Shown one piece after another: positions 8,551 through 18,340 of a DNA stretch of 64,000 nucleotides. The notes under the pieces were generated by a model. The model worked only from the letters and a program-made list of their open reading frames with translations. It was not told the DNA's origin and made no database searches. Position 1 is the first letter of the stretch. Each line of letters starts with the position of its first letter. The position numbers were made by a program, and so were the translations under genes. Source of the DNA: Temperatibacter sp965603205 (GTDB lineage Bacteria > Pseudomonadota > Alphaproteobacteria > Sphingomonadales > Kordiimonadaceae). The stretch is from NCBI GenBank assembly GCA_965603205.1, contig CBFDCC010000007.1, positions 124,001 through 188,000 of the forward strand. Reading direction: 5' to 3'.

Positions 8551-9663
8551 CTAAACCAGTTTTAAAAGCATTTCTTTGTCATAGGCCACTAACTTGTCTT
8601 GCTCGTTGTCTCTTACCTGATTGGCCCAATCAGGATTGGCTATAAGCGCGCGACCAACGGCCACAAGATCAAATTCATCGGCTTCTAAGCAGTCGACTAA
8701 ATTATCAATATTATCAGTACCAGCAGCCATGAATTCCTTTTCGCCTACCTCACAGAAAGGACCGTTCAGGCCAACACTACCAACAGCGATTGATGGCTTG
8801 CCTGTGATTTTCTTAACCCACCCCGCAAGCGTTAAGTCTGAACCTTCAAATTCAGGCTCCCACCAGCGACGTGTCGAGCTGTGGAACATATCAATGCCCG
8901 CATCTACTAATGGCATTAAAAACTCTTCTAGCTCCTTGGGGTTCTTTGCTAGTTTGTAATTAAAGTCATGCACTTTCCACTGTGACCAGCGTATAGCCAG
9001 CGGGAAGTCTGGAGAGACAAGCTTGCGTGCTGCCTTGACGATCTCAATAGCAAAACGGCTGCGGTTAGCGACACTGCCGCCCCATTTGTCTTCACGGATA
9101 TTAAGTTCAGGGCAGAAGAATTGATCAACAAGATAGCTATGAGCGCCGTGAAACTCTACGCCATCACAGCCTATGTCTTCTGCGTCCTTGGCAGCCTTTG
9201 CAAAGGCATTGATCGTGTCCCATATGTCTTCCTCCGTCATCACATGACAGGTAACCTTGCCAGGCATTTGTGACATACCAGATGGCGCGTGACCCGGTAC
9301 TTCTGGGTTAGGCTCCATACCTTCGCGGCGTACGCTACCTACGTGCCATAACTGTGGGAAGAACTTACCGCCCTCAGCGTGAACAGCGTCGACAACCTTT
9401 TTCCAACCCGCTAATTGCTCGGCGGTATCGAAATAGGGCACATTTGGGTAACCATTGGCAGCAGGGTGCCCGATACAAGTGCCTTCAGAGATAATAAGAC
9501 CAACGCCACCAGCAGCACGCTTGCGGTAATATTCAACCGTTAAGTCGCTTGGGATATTACCAGGAGAATATGTACGGGTCATAGGCGCCATCACAACACG
9601 GTTTTTTAGCTCTAATGGGCCATATTTGAAGGGCTTAAATACTGTATCTTGTATCGTTGTCAT
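8551..9663 (-). CDS. NADH:flavin oxidoreductase, Old Yellow Enzyme family
   Basis: A 370-residue FMN-dependent TIM-barrel ene-reductase. The N-terminus FKPFKYGPLELKNRVVMAPMTR, the GGVGLIISEGT strand, QLWHVGSV, and the substrate-binding motif VEFHGAHSYLVDQFF are all present. Late in the chain, AVGRALIANPDWA binds the FMN phosphate. Such enzymes reduce activated alkenes or nitro compounds; the physiological substrate is unknown. Likely co-transcribed with the P1 peptidase downstream. Confidence 0.9.
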   Translation of the reverse strand: MTTIQDTVFKPFKYGPLELKNRVVMAPMTRTYSPGNIPSDLTVEYYRKRAAGGVGLIISEGTCIGHPAANGYPNVPYFDTAEQLAGWKKVVDAVHAEGGKFFPQLWHVGSVRREGMEPNPEVPGHAPSGMSQMPGKVTCHVMTEEDIWDTINAFAKAAKDAEDIGCDGVEFHGAHSYLVDQFFCPELNIREDKWGGSVANRSRFAIEIVKAARKLVSPDFPLAIRWSQWKVHDFNYKLAKNPKELEEFLMPLVDAGIDMFHSSTRRWWEPEFEGSDLTLAGWVKKITGKPSIAVGSVGLNGPFCEVGEKEFMAAGTDNIDNLVDCLEADEFDLVAVGRALIANPDWANQVRDNEQDKLVAYDKEMLLKLV

Positions 9664-9771
9664 CTCACTCTACCAATCATAAAATTTGAACATTGAGTAT
9701 GTTTTATAGTAAATCGAGGCGAAAGCCAAGAATAACTTTTAATTTGATGTGTTATTTAAGTGTTGGGTGGC

Positions 9772-10872
9772 TTAAACGTTAAAGCGGAAGAGTAAGACAT
9801 CGCCGTCTTGAACTTCGTATTCCTTGCCTTCTAGGCGCATCTTACCAGCGTCTTTAGCACCTTGCTCGCCGCCATTGCCTACATATTCGTCATAAGCAGT
9901 AGTTTCAGCGCGGATGAAGCCTTTTTCAAAATCAGTGTGAATAACGCCCGCAGCGCCTGGTGCTTTTGTACCTTTTGTGATGGTCCAAGCACGTGTTTCC
10001 TTTGGCCCACATGTGAAATAGGTGATCAGTTCTAGCAGATCGTAGCCAGAGCGGATAACACGCGCTAAGCCTGTCTGGCCTAGTCCAAGTGCCTCTAGGA
10101 ACTCAGACTTATCTTCTTCTTCATCAAGTTGGGCTATTTCTTCTTCTACAGCGGCAGAGATGACGACGCAGCCAGCCTCTTGTTCTGCGGCCATTTTTTC
10201 TACAGCTTGTGAAAATTCGTTACCCGTAGCTGCGCTATCTTCGTCAACATTACAAATATAAAGAATTTTTTTGCTAGTGAGCAGTTGCAGGCCTTGGAAG
10301 ATTGCTTCTTCTTCGTCCGTGCGCTCTAACTTGCGGGCTGGTACGCCTTCTTTTAATAGCTCTGCGCAGCGTTGGATGACTGCCAGTGTTAGGGTGGCTT
10401 CTTTATCGCCACCACGTACCTTGCGACCTAGGTTATGAATACGTCCCTCTAGGCTTTCAAGGTCAGCTAGCATTAGCTCTGTCTCGATTGTCTCGGCGTC
10501 TTCAACAGGATTTACGCGTCCCTCAACGTGGGTGATGTCGTCATCTTCAAAACATCGTAATACGTGACAGATGGCATCAACTTCACGGATGTTGGCTAGA
10601 AATTGGTTGCCGAGGCCTTCGCCCTTAGACGCGCCGCGCACTAAACCTGCGATGTCAACAAACTGTAGCTGGGTTGCTATTACAGTTTTACTGCCACCTG
10701 CTTTTTGAAGCTCATAAAGGCGTGTATCAGGAACGGGTACATTGCCTACATTAGGTTCAATGGTACAAAATGGATAATTGGCTGCTGCTGCTGAGGCTGT
10801 ATTTGTCAGTGCATTGAAAAGTGTAGACTTGCCCACATTCGGTAGTCCGACGATGCCACATTTAAAACCCAT
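9772..10872 (-). CDS. ychF: Redox-regulated ATPase YchF (Obg family)
   Basis: A 366-residue Obg-like ATPase that associates with ribosomes and stress responses. The P-loop is GLPNVGKSTLFNALT; the G2/G3 region is FVDIAGLVRGASKGEGLGNQFL; NVDE replaces the usual NKXD, explaining the family's ATP preference. A C-terminal TGS-like domain contains YFTCGPKETRAWTI and the conserved ending DVLLFRFNV. It lies downstream of pth on the same strand with an 18-base gap, the common pth-ychF pair. Confidence 0.97.
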   Translation of the reverse strand: MGFKCGIVGLPNVGKSTLFNALTNTASAAAANYPFCTIEPNVGNVPVPDTRLYELQKAGGSKTVIATQLQFVDIAGLVRGASKGEGLGNQFLANIREVDAICHVLRCFEDDDITHVEGRVNPVEDAETIETELMLADLESLEGRIHNLGRKVRGGDKEATLTLAVIQRCAELLKEGVPARKLERTDEEEAIFQGLQLLTSKKILYICNVDEDSAATGNEFSQAVEKMAAEQEAGCVVISAAVEEEIAQLDEEEDKSEFLEALGLGQTGLARVIRSGYDLLELITYFTCGPKETRAWTITKGTKAPGAAGVIHTDFEKGFIRAETTAYDEYVGNGGEQGAKDAGKMRLEGKEYEVQDGDVLLFRFNV

Positions 10873-10890
10873 TATACTATTCCTGTTCTT

Positions 10891-11592
10891 CTATTTATTA
10901 TCTTTTAGGCCGCGCAGGGCGTCTGCTAAGGGGCCTTCTATATCATTGCTTTTAATAGGGCTACTCTTTTTAACTCTATCTGTGTTTTTAGCTATGTCTT
11001 TTGGCTTGGCCTTATGGGGTCTTGGTGGATTAATGGCAGATGCTACTTCACTAATGAAACGGGGCGTATCACCACCAACCAAATAGGGTATCTCATAAGA
11101 AATAGCCTCAATAATTTTTTCCACTAGTGGTCCTTCACCTTTGGCAAAATCACCAAGTACATGACTATGCACCTTTGCTTTGTCGCCGGGGTGATCAATG
11201 CCAATACGCACACGCGTGAAATCAGGTCCAATATGGTTAGAGATTGATCTAATGCCATTGTGACCAGCGTGGCCGCCACCGATTTTAACCTTAACCTTGC
11301 CTAAGTTCACATCTAGCTCGTCATAAAGGACAATAACTTGCGCAGGCTCTAGCTTATAAAAGCGCATAGCCTCGCTAACAGCGCGCCCGCTTTCATTCAT
11401 GAAAGTTTGAGGTTTTAGGACGAGAACTTTTTGGCCAGATAGACTGCCTTCGCTGGTTAACGCCTGAAAACGTGACCGTGCGGGCAAAAAATTATGGCGA
11501 TGGATTATTTCATCCACCGCCATAAAGCCAATATTATGCCGGTTCTTCTCATACTTGCTGCCTGGATTGCCAAGACCAACAAGTAATAACAT
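10891..11592 (-). CDS. pth: Peptidyl-tRNA hydrolase
   Basis: Releases tRNA from peptidyl-tRNA that drops off the ribosome. The start MLLLVGLGNPGSKYEKNRHNIGF contains the catalytic His and Asn; FMNESGRAV and the later GGGHAGHNGIRSI segment with the catalytic-loop His are standard. The open frame extends to 11622, but AGGGGAA precedes the ATG at 11592, giving 233 residues. The tail (about residues 185-233) is a longer, charged Pro/Lys-rich extension than in E. coli Pth, common in alphaproteobacteria. Lies between rplY and ychF, all on the minus strand. Confidence 0.97.
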   Translation of the reverse strand: MLLLVGLGNPGSKYEKNRHNIGFMAVDEIIHRHNFLPARSRFQALTSEGSLSGQKVLVLKPQTFMNESGRAVSEAMRFYKLEPAQVIVLYDELDVNLGKVKVKIGGGHAGHNGIRSISNHIGPDFTRVRIGIDHPGDKAKVHSHVLGDFAKGEGPLVEKIIEAISYEIPYLVGGDTPRFISEVASAINPPRPHKAKPKDIAKNTDRVKKSSPIKSNDIEGPLADALRGLKDNK

Positions 11593-11654
11593 GAGATTTC
11601 CCCTAATAATTAAGGCCAGCATATAAGGGCAGCTGGTTGCTGCCCTAAATTATT

Positions 11655-12314
11655 TTACTCTTCAGCTGCTGCTTCAGTAGTTTCGCCTTCAGCTGCTTCG
11701 CCTTCACCGTCTTCATCTTCATCTTCTGGGCCAGAAGACTTGAGGCTTGATGGAGCAACGATAGCGCAGATAACGAAATCACGATCAGTGATTGTTGGTA
11801 CACAGCCTTCAGGCAATGTAACGTCACTAATTTTAACTGAGTCACCAATATCAAGGTCAGCAATTGACACTGTGATTGATTCTGGGATCGCTTGTGCTGG
11901 TACATTAAGTTCAATAGTGTGACGTGTGAAGTTAATTGTGCCGCCTTTGCGCAAGCCAGGAGTTTCTTCTTCACCCGTTAGGTGAACAGGTACTTCCATA
12001 ACAACAGTAGCGCCTTCTGCAAGACGAAGGAAATCGATATGCATAGCATCATCTGTTACAGGGTGGAACTGGATGTCACGAGGCAGAACAACTGCAGACA
12101 CTTTGCCATCTGATTCAATTTCATATGTATGAGACATGAAACCACCACGGTTTAATAGTTTAACAACTTCGTTTGCGCGGATTTGAATGCCACGTGGTTC
12201 ACGCTTGTCACCGTAAATTACTGCAGGTACATAACCTGCACGACGAGCTGCACGAGAGGCTCCCTTGCCCACTTTGTCGCGGTTTTCCGCTTGGATACGA
12301 ATAGCTTTAGCCAT
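11655..12314 (-). CDS. rplY: 50S ribosomal protein L25/general stress protein Ctc
   Basis: 5S rRNA-binding ribosomal protein, long (TL5/Ctc) form of 219 residues: an N-terminal L25 beta-barrel (VGKGASRAARRAGYVPAVIYG), then the Ctc C-terminal domain (DFLRLAEG to TVSIADLDIGDSVKISD), and a Glu/Asp/Ala-rich tail. The upstream extension in the open frame (to 12353) is rejected because the ATG at 12314 has GGAAA upstream and begins the conserved MAKAIRIQAENR. First gene of an rplY-pth-ychF run. Confidence 0.96.
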   Translation of the reverse strand: MAKAIRIQAENRDKVGKGASRAARRAGYVPAVIYGDKREPRGIQIRANEVVKLLNRGGFMSHTYEIESDGKVSAVVLPRDIQFHPVTDDAMHIDFLRLAEGATVVMEVPVHLTGEEETPGLRKGGTINFTRHTIELNVPAQAIPESITVSIADLDIGDSVKISDVTLPEGCVPTITDRDFVICAIVAPSSLKSSGPEDEDEDGEGEAAEGETTEAAAEE

Positions 12315-12593
12315 TTTATATTTCCAATTTATCTTTAAATTCAATAAAAGCACATTTGCCTATACTGACCGTCGTTTCCTCCAGGGATGCAAAAGACGGA
12401 TTTCGACCTTTTTTTATAAGGCTTGCGGGATTTAAACTGATTCGCGCTCAAAGGCAAGAAAATTAGCTAAAAAATGAACTAAACCCAAAACTATGCCTAG
12501 ATTTATTTTCATAGGCATAGTACTAGATTTCCTAGTGTACGGAGTTATTATTTTTATATTTGAATGCTAATGAGACATTAGTTGGAATATATA

Positions 12594-13304
12594 ATGAAAC
12601 TTAAGCTTGCCATCTTGGGGATGATAATAGCGTGCTGTGCAGGAATTTCAGTATCAGCGGATAATGTCATACGCGTTTTTACGCACGGTGAAAGCGTTGG
12701 TGCCTTGCCTGGTAAAGATGGCAGCCTAAAAGGCAAGCATGTTAATGTTTTGACCTGTGCTATGGCTAAAGTTGGACGTAAATTTACCCTTAACATAGCC
12801 TCTATCCCAAGGTCTTATATGTTAGAACAAGAAGGTAAGATGGATGTCTGGTTTCCAAGCTTGAAAGACGTTGATATTGATTTCGTACAATATGTGGCTG
12901 TGGGACTTGGTTATTCTGTTACTTCATGGTTCACGCGTGAAAGTGATAATTTAGATGTGACAAATGCAGCCTTCAAATTAGATGCAAAGGTAGCCTCTTT
13001 TCCAGAGAGTAGAAATGAACGCTGGCTCGCTAGCGAAGGTTATAACCTCGTTACTGGTAGTGATAGTGCAGAGCGGTTAGTCTTAAAGCTTCTAACAGGT
13101 GAAGTTGATGGCATATTGGTTCCAGAGATTAAATCCGAATTATCAAAGCATCTTATAGAACTGATGGACAGTAAATTGCAAAAAACTCATTTTAGCCGGC
13201 GTCCATTCGGTTTTGAGTTTAATGCAGACTTTCATAAGTCAAACCATGGCCTATTAGAAAAATTTAGAGTCGCAACAGCTGCCTGTGGCGCGCAACTGCT
13301 CTAA
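12594..13304 (+). CDS. Periplasmic solute-binding-like protein (SBP family 3 fold)
   Basis: A 236-residue secreted protein with signal peptide (KLKLAILGMIIACCAGISVSA). The body resembles the amino-acid-type extracellular solute-binding fold: an initial IRVFTHGESVGALPGKDGSLKGKHVNVL, and two alpha/beta lobes of reduced length. No permease or ATPase genes adjoin it, so it is either an orphan binding protein or a sensor. The frame also opens at a TTG (12582), but the ATG at 12594 follows a GGA site. It is surrounded by divergent rplY and convergent prs. Confidence 0.65.
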   Translation: MKLKLAILGMIIACCAGISVSADNVIRVFTHGESVGALPGKDGSLKGKHVNVLTCAMAKVGRKFTLNIASIPRSYMLEQEGKMDVWFPSLKDVDIDFVQYVAVGLGYSVTSWFTRESDNLDVTNAAFKLDAKVASFPESRNERWLASEGYNLVTGSDSAERLVLKLLTGEVDGILVPEIKSELSKHLIELMDSKLQKTHFSRRPFGFEFNADFHKSNHGLLEKFRVATAACGAQLL

Positions 13305-13310
13305 ACCATA

Positions 13311-13343
13311 AAAGCCCCGCTCAAAATAGCAGGGCTTTATTTA
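13311..13343. terminator. Bidirectional terminator between the binding protein and prs
   Basis: AAAGCCC-CGCT, six-base loop, AGC-GGGCTTT with T/A runs on both sides, between two convergent genes. Confidence 0.8.
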
Positions 13344-13361
13344 TTGTCTATCAATATCAAT

Positions 13362-14303
13362 CTATTCAAATAGGCTCGATACGCTTGTTTCGTTAGCGAT
13401 ACGGCTGATAGCTTCGGCTAGTAACGGGGCAACAGTTACAACACGTATTTTATCACAACCACGAACAGCATCTGTTGGGCAGATGGTATCAGTGATGATC
13501 ACTTCGTCCATGACGCTGTTTGTAATGCGGTCGATAGCAGGGCCAGAAAGCACACCGTGTGTAACGCAGGCAGATACTGATGCTGCGCCTGCAGCCGTTA
13601 ATGCCTCAGCGGCGTTACATAATGTGCCTGCACTATCGACGATATCGTCGACGAGAACGCAGTGGTACCCCTCGACTTCACCAACGATATGCATGACCTC
13701 AGAAACGCCAGCTTTTTCACGGCGTTTATCAATAATTGCGATCGGGGCGTCAATGCGCTTAGCGTAAGCGCGGGCGCGAACAACACCGCCAACATCAGGT
13801 GATACGACACAAACTTTGCCTTTGTCTGCGTATTTTTCTTTTAGATCACGTGTTAGCACTGGCTGAGCATACAGGTGATCTGTTGGAATATCAAAGAAAC
13901 CTTGGATCTGCCCCGCGTGCAAATCCATTGCTAAAACACGGTCAGCGCCTGCCTTGGTAATAAGATTAGCAACCAGTTTGGCTGAGATTGGTGTGCGCGG
14001 ACCCGGTTTGCGGTCTTGGCGCGCATAGCCATAATAAGGTACAACAGCTGTAATGCGGCGCGCTGAGGCACGACGTAATGCGTCGATTGCTACAAGCAAT
14101 TCCATCATGTTATCGTTGGCAGGGTAGTTGGTTGGCTGTATGACAAAAACATCTTCACCACGAACATTTTCCTGAATTTCGACCCAAACCTCTTGGTCAG
14201 AAAATCGTTTAATATCTGCCTTTGTTACAGTCATGTCGAGATATGCTGCAATAGACTCTGCAAGCTCTCGATTTGAATTACCGGATAAGATCTTCATGCC
14301 CAT
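13362..14303 (-). CDS. prs: Ribose-phosphate pyrophosphokinase
   Basis: Makes PRPP from ribose 5-phosphate and ATP for nucleotide, histidine and tryptophan synthesis. Of 313 residues, MKILSGNSNRELAESIA, the FSDQEVWVEIQENVRG loop, PYYGYARQDRK, the catalytic flexible loop DKRREKAG, and the PRPP-binding VLVDDIVDSAGTLCNAA are all visible. The open frame can start at a TTG (14318), but GAAGGG six bases before the ATG at 14303 selects MGMKILSGN. Confidence 0.97.
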   Translation of the reverse strand: MGMKILSGNSNRELAESIAAYLDMTVTKADIKRFSDQEVWVEIQENVRGEDVFVIQPTNYPANDNMMELLVAIDALRRASARRITAVVPYYGYARQDRKPGPRTPISAKLVANLITKAGADRVLAMDLHAGQIQGFFDIPTDHLYAQPVLTRDLKEKYADKGKVCVVSPDVGGVVRARAYAKRIDAPIAIIDKRREKAGVSEVMHIVGEVEGYHCVLVDDIVDSAGTLCNAAEALTAAGAASVSACVTHGVLSGPAIDRITNSVMDEVIITDTICPTDAVRGCDKIRVVTVAPLLAEAISRIANETSVSSLFE

Positions 14304-14453
14304 AAGTTGCCCTTCCAAAATGGGTAGTCGTTCAAGGTCGCAATCATCTTTGCGTTATCGCTTGTTACCAGCCCATAATCTTGCTGTAAAGATTAACTGG
14401 AAAGACAAGTGTAAATTATTTACTTTTGTATGAAATTTGACACAATTTACACG

Positions 14454-15224
14454 CTATTTTAGCATAATTGCCGAAATTTGACGGCCATAATCACTCTCAC
14501 CTAGGTGTGTAGAGCGCCTGAATGAAAAGAATCGGTTATTTACGTCATATGTATCTAATTTTGATTGCCATATTTTAGTGATATTTGCTGCCTGTAATCT
14601 TTTATGGACATACCCTGCTAGATCGAACTGAAAATGGCCATCATCTTGCCCGCCCGTAAAAAATTGCTCGCAGCTATCATTTTCATTCAAAAAACTAGAT
14701 TTGAAATTTACGTCAACTTCATATGACTTTTGGGCAATGCATGGACCGATAGCAGCGACAATATGATTGCGGTTTGCCCCAAGCTCAATCATCGACTCAA
14801 TCGTACTATCCGTCACGCCAGCCATTGCGCCTTTCCAGCCCGCATGGGCGGCACCTATGACACCAGCTTTTTCATCGGCAAATAGAATGGGCGCGCAGTC
14901 TGCTGTTAATACGCCTAAGATACAGCCGGGGGTGTTGGACACCATAGAATCAGCTTTTGGCCGTTCATCACCGAAAGGGCCATCAACAATATATGTTCCA
15001 TTACCGTGTATTTGATAGGTGGTCAGGATAGCTGTATCGCGTCGGTTTGATATTTTCTCAGCAACCAAACGACGGTTCTCGTCAATGAAGGCATTGTCAT
15101 CACCTGAACCAGGCCCACAGTTTAATCCTTCATAAATGCCCTTAGATACACCGCCATCACGGGTGAAAAACCCATGGGCTATAGCTGTATCGCCAAATAT
15201 GGGGGCTTGAATGGTTTTGGTCAT
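14454..15224 (-). CDS. pgeF: Peptidoglycan editing factor PgeF (YfiH/laccase-domain, purine nucleoside-active)
   Basis: A 256-residue member of the Cu-oxidase_4/YfiH family, reported to have purine nucleoside phosphorylase/adenosine deaminase-type activities and a role in peptidoglycan quality control. Zn-site residues appear in TADCAPILFAD, GAAHAGWKGAMAG and AAIGPCIAQKSYEV. Its ATG overlaps the stop of midA by four bases (ATGA), so it is the last gene of lgt-midA-pgeF. Confidence 0.93.
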   Translation of the reverse strand: MTKTIQAPIFGDTAIAHGFFTRDGGVSKGIYEGLNCGPGSGDDNAFIDENRRLVAEKISNRRDTAILTTYQIHGNGTYIVDGPFGDERPKADSMVSNTPGCILGVLTADCAPILFADEKAGVIGAAHAGWKGAMAGVTDSTIESMIELGANRNHIVAAIGPCIAQKSYEVDVNFKSSFLNENDSCEQFFTGGQDDGHFQFDLAGYVHKRLQAANITKIWQSKLDTYDVNNRFFSFRRSTHLGESDYGRQISAIMLK

Positions 15225-16306
15225 GCCTCGGCACCCATAAAACCTGCAGGATCGGGTAGGCTAGTTGACTGTATGCACATGACCTTAAACAGTTTGCCCA
15301 TTTCCTCTGGCGCGGTTAACCGCTTTAAATCTAGTAGGATTTTTGCTTTGTCATCATCGCCCTTGGCGTTGGCTAATTGCATAGCCCTGTTGCCAATACC
15401 CATATTCATTAAAAATTGCCCCTGTTCTATCGCGCCATAACTTTGAGCATTTTTCTCTCCTGCTGCAATAGCAATTTGTTCAAAATCAACATGTGCCGTT
15501 AGATCAGCCATGCCTGGCTCAATAAGGGGGTCTGTATATTCATGGGCTTTGATGGCTTGAAAAGTATCACCAGCTGCGCTGCGTATATGTCCATAGTCAA
15601 TAAAGATCGCAGCACCACCATGGGTGTTGATATGTGTCGCTATGTCACCTGTGAAGGTCAGGGCGCGCGGGCATACCTCTGCAATGCTACCGTTCTTTCC
15701 TACTTGAACGCGCTCAGGAATTAAGTTGGTCATGGCAGAGCCTTGCGTGACCACAAATTTAAGGGTGTTACCTTTTGCGACAATACGTCGCTCTAGCCAT
15801 ATACCTTTTTCCTTAATGAATTGGTGGATAGGCAGTGCGTCAAAAAATTCATTGGCGATGAATAATGATTTGCCATTTTCTGGCAATGTTGTTTGGTCCT
15901 TATGCCATATGGCATTGGGTACGCGTTTTTTTTGCTCAGCTTGTAATTGCTCACTCGCTTCAACAAAATGAACGGATGCGGCTGATATAAATTCAGGAAC
16001 GATTTTAGCTGTATGCAGAATATCCTGCATTAAAACACCGCGACCGGGGCCAAACTCAACTAAGTTAAAAGTCGAAGGGCTACCCAGCGCGTAATACCGA
16101 TCAATCAGCCAAAGGGCTATCATCTCGCCGAACATATTGCTGATTTCTGGCGCAGTGATGAAATCACCCTTGCGGCCAAAGACTTTTTCCTGCGTGTAAT
16201 AACCATGTTCAGGGTGGATTAGGCATTCATTCATATAATCGGCCAGAGTGATCGGCCCAGTGGCTTCAATACGCCTGATGATCATATCTTTTAGTGCATT
16301 ACCCAT
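15221..16306 (-). CDS. SAM-dependent methyltransferase, MidA/NDUFAF7 (DUF185) family
   Basis: A 361-residue class I methyltransferase. The SAM motif is LVEFGPGRGVLMQDIL, preceded by the family signature HPEHGYYTQEKVFGRKGDFITAPEIS and followed by NEFFDALPIHQF. The mitochondrial homologue NDUFAF7 methylates an arginine of complex I subunit NDUFS2; the bacterial substrate is not settled. The frame extends upstream to 16402, but the ATG at 16306 overlaps the lgt stop by one base, giving a coupled start. Confidence 0.93.
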   Translation of the reverse strand: MGNALKDMIIRRIEATGPITLADYMNECLIHPEHGYYTQEKVFGRKGDFITAPEISNMFGEMIALWLIDRYYALGSPSTFNLVEFGPGRGVLMQDILHTAKIVPEFISAASVHFVEASEQLQAEQKKRVPNAIWHKDQTTLPENGKSLFIANEFFDALPIHQFIKEKGIWLERRIVAKGNTLKFVVTQGSAMTNLIPERVQVGKNGSIAEVCPRALTFTGDIATHINTHGGAAIFIDYGHIRSAAGDTFQAIKAHEYTDPLIEPGMADLTAHVDFEQIAIAAGEKNAQSYGAIEQGQFLMNMGIGNRAMQLANAKGDDDKAKILLDLKRLTAPEEMGKLFKVMCIQSTSLPDPAGFMGAEA

Positions 16307-17121
16307 TAGGTATCTTTTCGCTTTAAGCCTTGGGCAATGAGCCAGCCAGCGAATAAGAACATGGGGATGGTGAGCATTTGGCCGCGAGAGACGCCTTCCC
16401 ATAGGCCTAGATGCGCGTCAGGCTCGCGGAAAAACTCAACGGTGAAGCGCGCTGCCCCATAGCCGATGAAAAATACACCAGCTATAATACCAGCTTTTTT
16501 CTTTAGGTTTGTAAAATGCCACAACAGCTGCAAGATGATGAATAATACAAGTCCTTCTAAGAGTGCTTCATATAACTGGCTGGGGTGGCGCGGTATTTGG
16601 TGCGGATCAGTGGGGAATATCATTGCCCAAGGTGCATCGCTGGCGCGGCCCCATAATTCAGCGTTTATGAAATTAGCCATACGTCCAAGCAGAAGGCCAA
16701 TAGGGCTAACCACTGCGACAATGTCTGCTACGCGCATGAGATCAAGCTTGTATTTACGGCTGAAATATATAACGGCGAGACATACACCAACAAGGCCGCC
16801 ATGAAAGCTCATGCCACCATCCCAAAGCTTTAACGCTGCCAAAGGGTTATCTATATAATAGGGTAGGTTATAAAAGAGAACATAACCAACGCGACCACCA
16901 AAGATAACGCCCATTGCCGCAAGGAAGAAAAAATCATCTATATGGGTTTCTGACATGGGTGCGCCGGGCATGCGTGTTGCCCGTCTAATAAACCACCAGC
17001 CAAAAAATAGACCGCCAATATAGGCAAGCGAATACCAGCGAAGGGCAAAGGGACCAATCTCAAACAAGATGGGGTCAATTTGTGGAAAGGCCATAACGCC
17101 AAAAGCGGACAATATGTCCAT
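16306..17121 (-). CDS. lgt: Prolipoprotein diacylglyceryl transferase
   Basis: Inner-membrane enzyme that attaches diacylglycerol to the lipobox cysteine of lipoproteins. The 271 residues with about seven membrane helices include the family motifs ALRWYSLAYIGGLFFGW, GGMSFHGGLVG, and the signature GRMANFINAELWGR followed by HPSQLYEALLEG. Followed by midA and pgeF with overlapping codons, a conserved alphaproteobacterial operon. Confidence 0.96.
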   Translation of the reverse strand: MDILSAFGVMAFPQIDPILFEIGPFALRWYSLAYIGGLFFGWWFIRRATRMPGAPMSETHIDDFFFLAAMGVIFGGRVGYVLFYNLPYYIDNPLAALKLWDGGMSFHGGLVGVCLAVIYFSRKYKLDLMRVADIVAVVSPIGLLLGRMANFINAELWGRASDAPWAMIFPTDPHQIPRHPSQLYEALLEGLVLFIILQLLWHFTNLKKKAGIIAGVFFIGYGAARFTVEFFREPDAHLGLWEGVSRGQMLTIPMFLFAGWLIAQGLKRKDT

Positions 17122-17296
17122 AGTAATGTCTCCAGTAAATTTAAACTATTGCTTTATAAGATGACAACCAAATGAGTGATGTCAAGTTACCATCTATATT
17201 ATGCAGAAAATAGACGAGATAAAATAACCTTAGCTATTGAATAAAGGATGTTTTTGCCCCATATAATTTATAGAATAAATAACAGCGAGACAGATA

Positions 17297-17545
17297 ATGC
17301 AAACCAGTAATAAATTCTTTGATGATGTATCTAAATTAGCCAGCGGTGCTGCTGGTGCTCTGCATAATGTTAAGGGTGAAATGGAAGGCCAGTTCCAAGC
17401 GTGGCTAGATCGTCAGCTTTCACAGATGGATCTTGTAACTCGTGAGGAATTTGAAGTCACACGCGCGATGGCCGAGAAAGCACGAATCGAGAATGAAGAG
17501 TTGCGTGCTGAGATCGAAGTCCTGAAGAAAAAAACTAAGAAGTAA
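17297..17545 (+). CDS. ubiK: Ubiquinone biosynthesis accessory factor UbiK (BMFP/YqiC)
   Basis: An 82-residue, coiled-coil BMFP-family protein. The N-terminal half is amphipathic (NKFFDDVSKLASGAAGAL), the C-terminal half a Glu/Lys-rich coiled coil (LVTREEFEVTRAMAEKARIENEEL). UbiK interacts with UbiJ and lipids and promotes aerobic ubiquinone synthesis in E. coli. It is divergent from lgt and upstream of ybjN and proC, an arrangement seen often in alphaproteobacteria. Confidence 0.88.
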   Translation: MQTSNKFFDDVSKLASGAAGALHNVKGEMEGQFQAWLDRQLSQMDLVTREEFEVTRAMAEKARIENEELRAEIEVLKKKTKK

Positions 17546-17588
17546 ATAAGGCGCCTAAGTTCTTATTTTGCTTGAATAATAGATTAAG

Positions 17589-17615
17589 CACCCGGCATGT
17601 TCTGGGTGTTTTTTT
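17589..17615 (+). terminator. Intrinsic terminator after ubiK
   Basis: CACCC, ten-base loop, GGGTG followed by seven T residues. Confidence 0.75.
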
Positions 17616-17786
17616 ATGCTTTTTTTAAATTGTTGCTTGCCAAGCGACTCGCACTATGAGAGGCTACATTTGGTTAATAATTAATTGCCATGCGCTATAT
17701 GCAGTATAGCTATAAGCGTAAAGGCATAGCCGGACGGCTAATCGATCTATGCTTTTAATAAAGCTAGATCATGTCTCTAGGGGGAC

Positions 17787-18302
17787 ATGGGAATGACGAG
17801 TTTACAAAGCGATCATGCGATCATAGATGTGCCTAATCCAATTGATGAAGCAGAAATTCTTGCTGGTGTTAATCAGTGGACATTCGAGCGACAAAATGAC
17901 GAACTCATTATTTTGCTTGATGGTGCTTATACTGCCATGCAGATGCGACTATTTTGGCGTAGCGATTATAAAACGCTTCAACTCGCCAATGTGATTGATT
18001 TAAAAGTTCCTAGTGATAAACAAAGCGAAATGTATAAGGCTATTGGCCTGATTAACGAGCGTTTATGGTTAGGGCATTTCGAATATTGGACTCATGACAA
18101 TTCATTGCTGTTTAGGCATGCTAGTCTGGCTAATGATCCCATGGAGGGCGGTATATCTGAAGAACATATCGCTACCCTCATTGAGACAGCTATAACAGAG
18201 AGTGAGAAATTTTATCCCGTATTTCAATTCATACTCTGGGGTGGAATGAGTGCTGAAGATGCTATTGAAGCAACCATGCTGGAATGCCAAGGCTCGGCTT
18301 AA
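17787..18302 (+). CDS. YbjN-domain protein (type III secretion chaperone-like fold)
   Basis: A 171-residue cytoplasmic protein of the YbjN family, with the typical core LKVPSDKQSEMYKAIGLINERLWLG and FEYWTHDNSLLFRHAS. A C-terminal part with FYPVFQFILWGGMSAEDAIEA is characteristic of the alphaproteobacterial members next to proC. In E. coli YbjN affects motility and stress phenotypes; the biochemical role is unknown. Confidence 0.85.
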   Translation: MGMTSLQSDHAIIDVPNPIDEAEILAGVNQWTFERQNDELIILLDGAYTAMQMRLFWRSDYKTLQLANVIDLKVPSDKQSEMYKAIGLINERLWLGHFEYWTHDNSLLFRHASLANDPMEGGISEEHIATLIETAITESEKFYPVFQFILWGGMSAEDAIEATMLECQGSA

Positions 18303-18340
18303 TCGCGACTTAATTTTTATTATTATAGATAGACATTGTA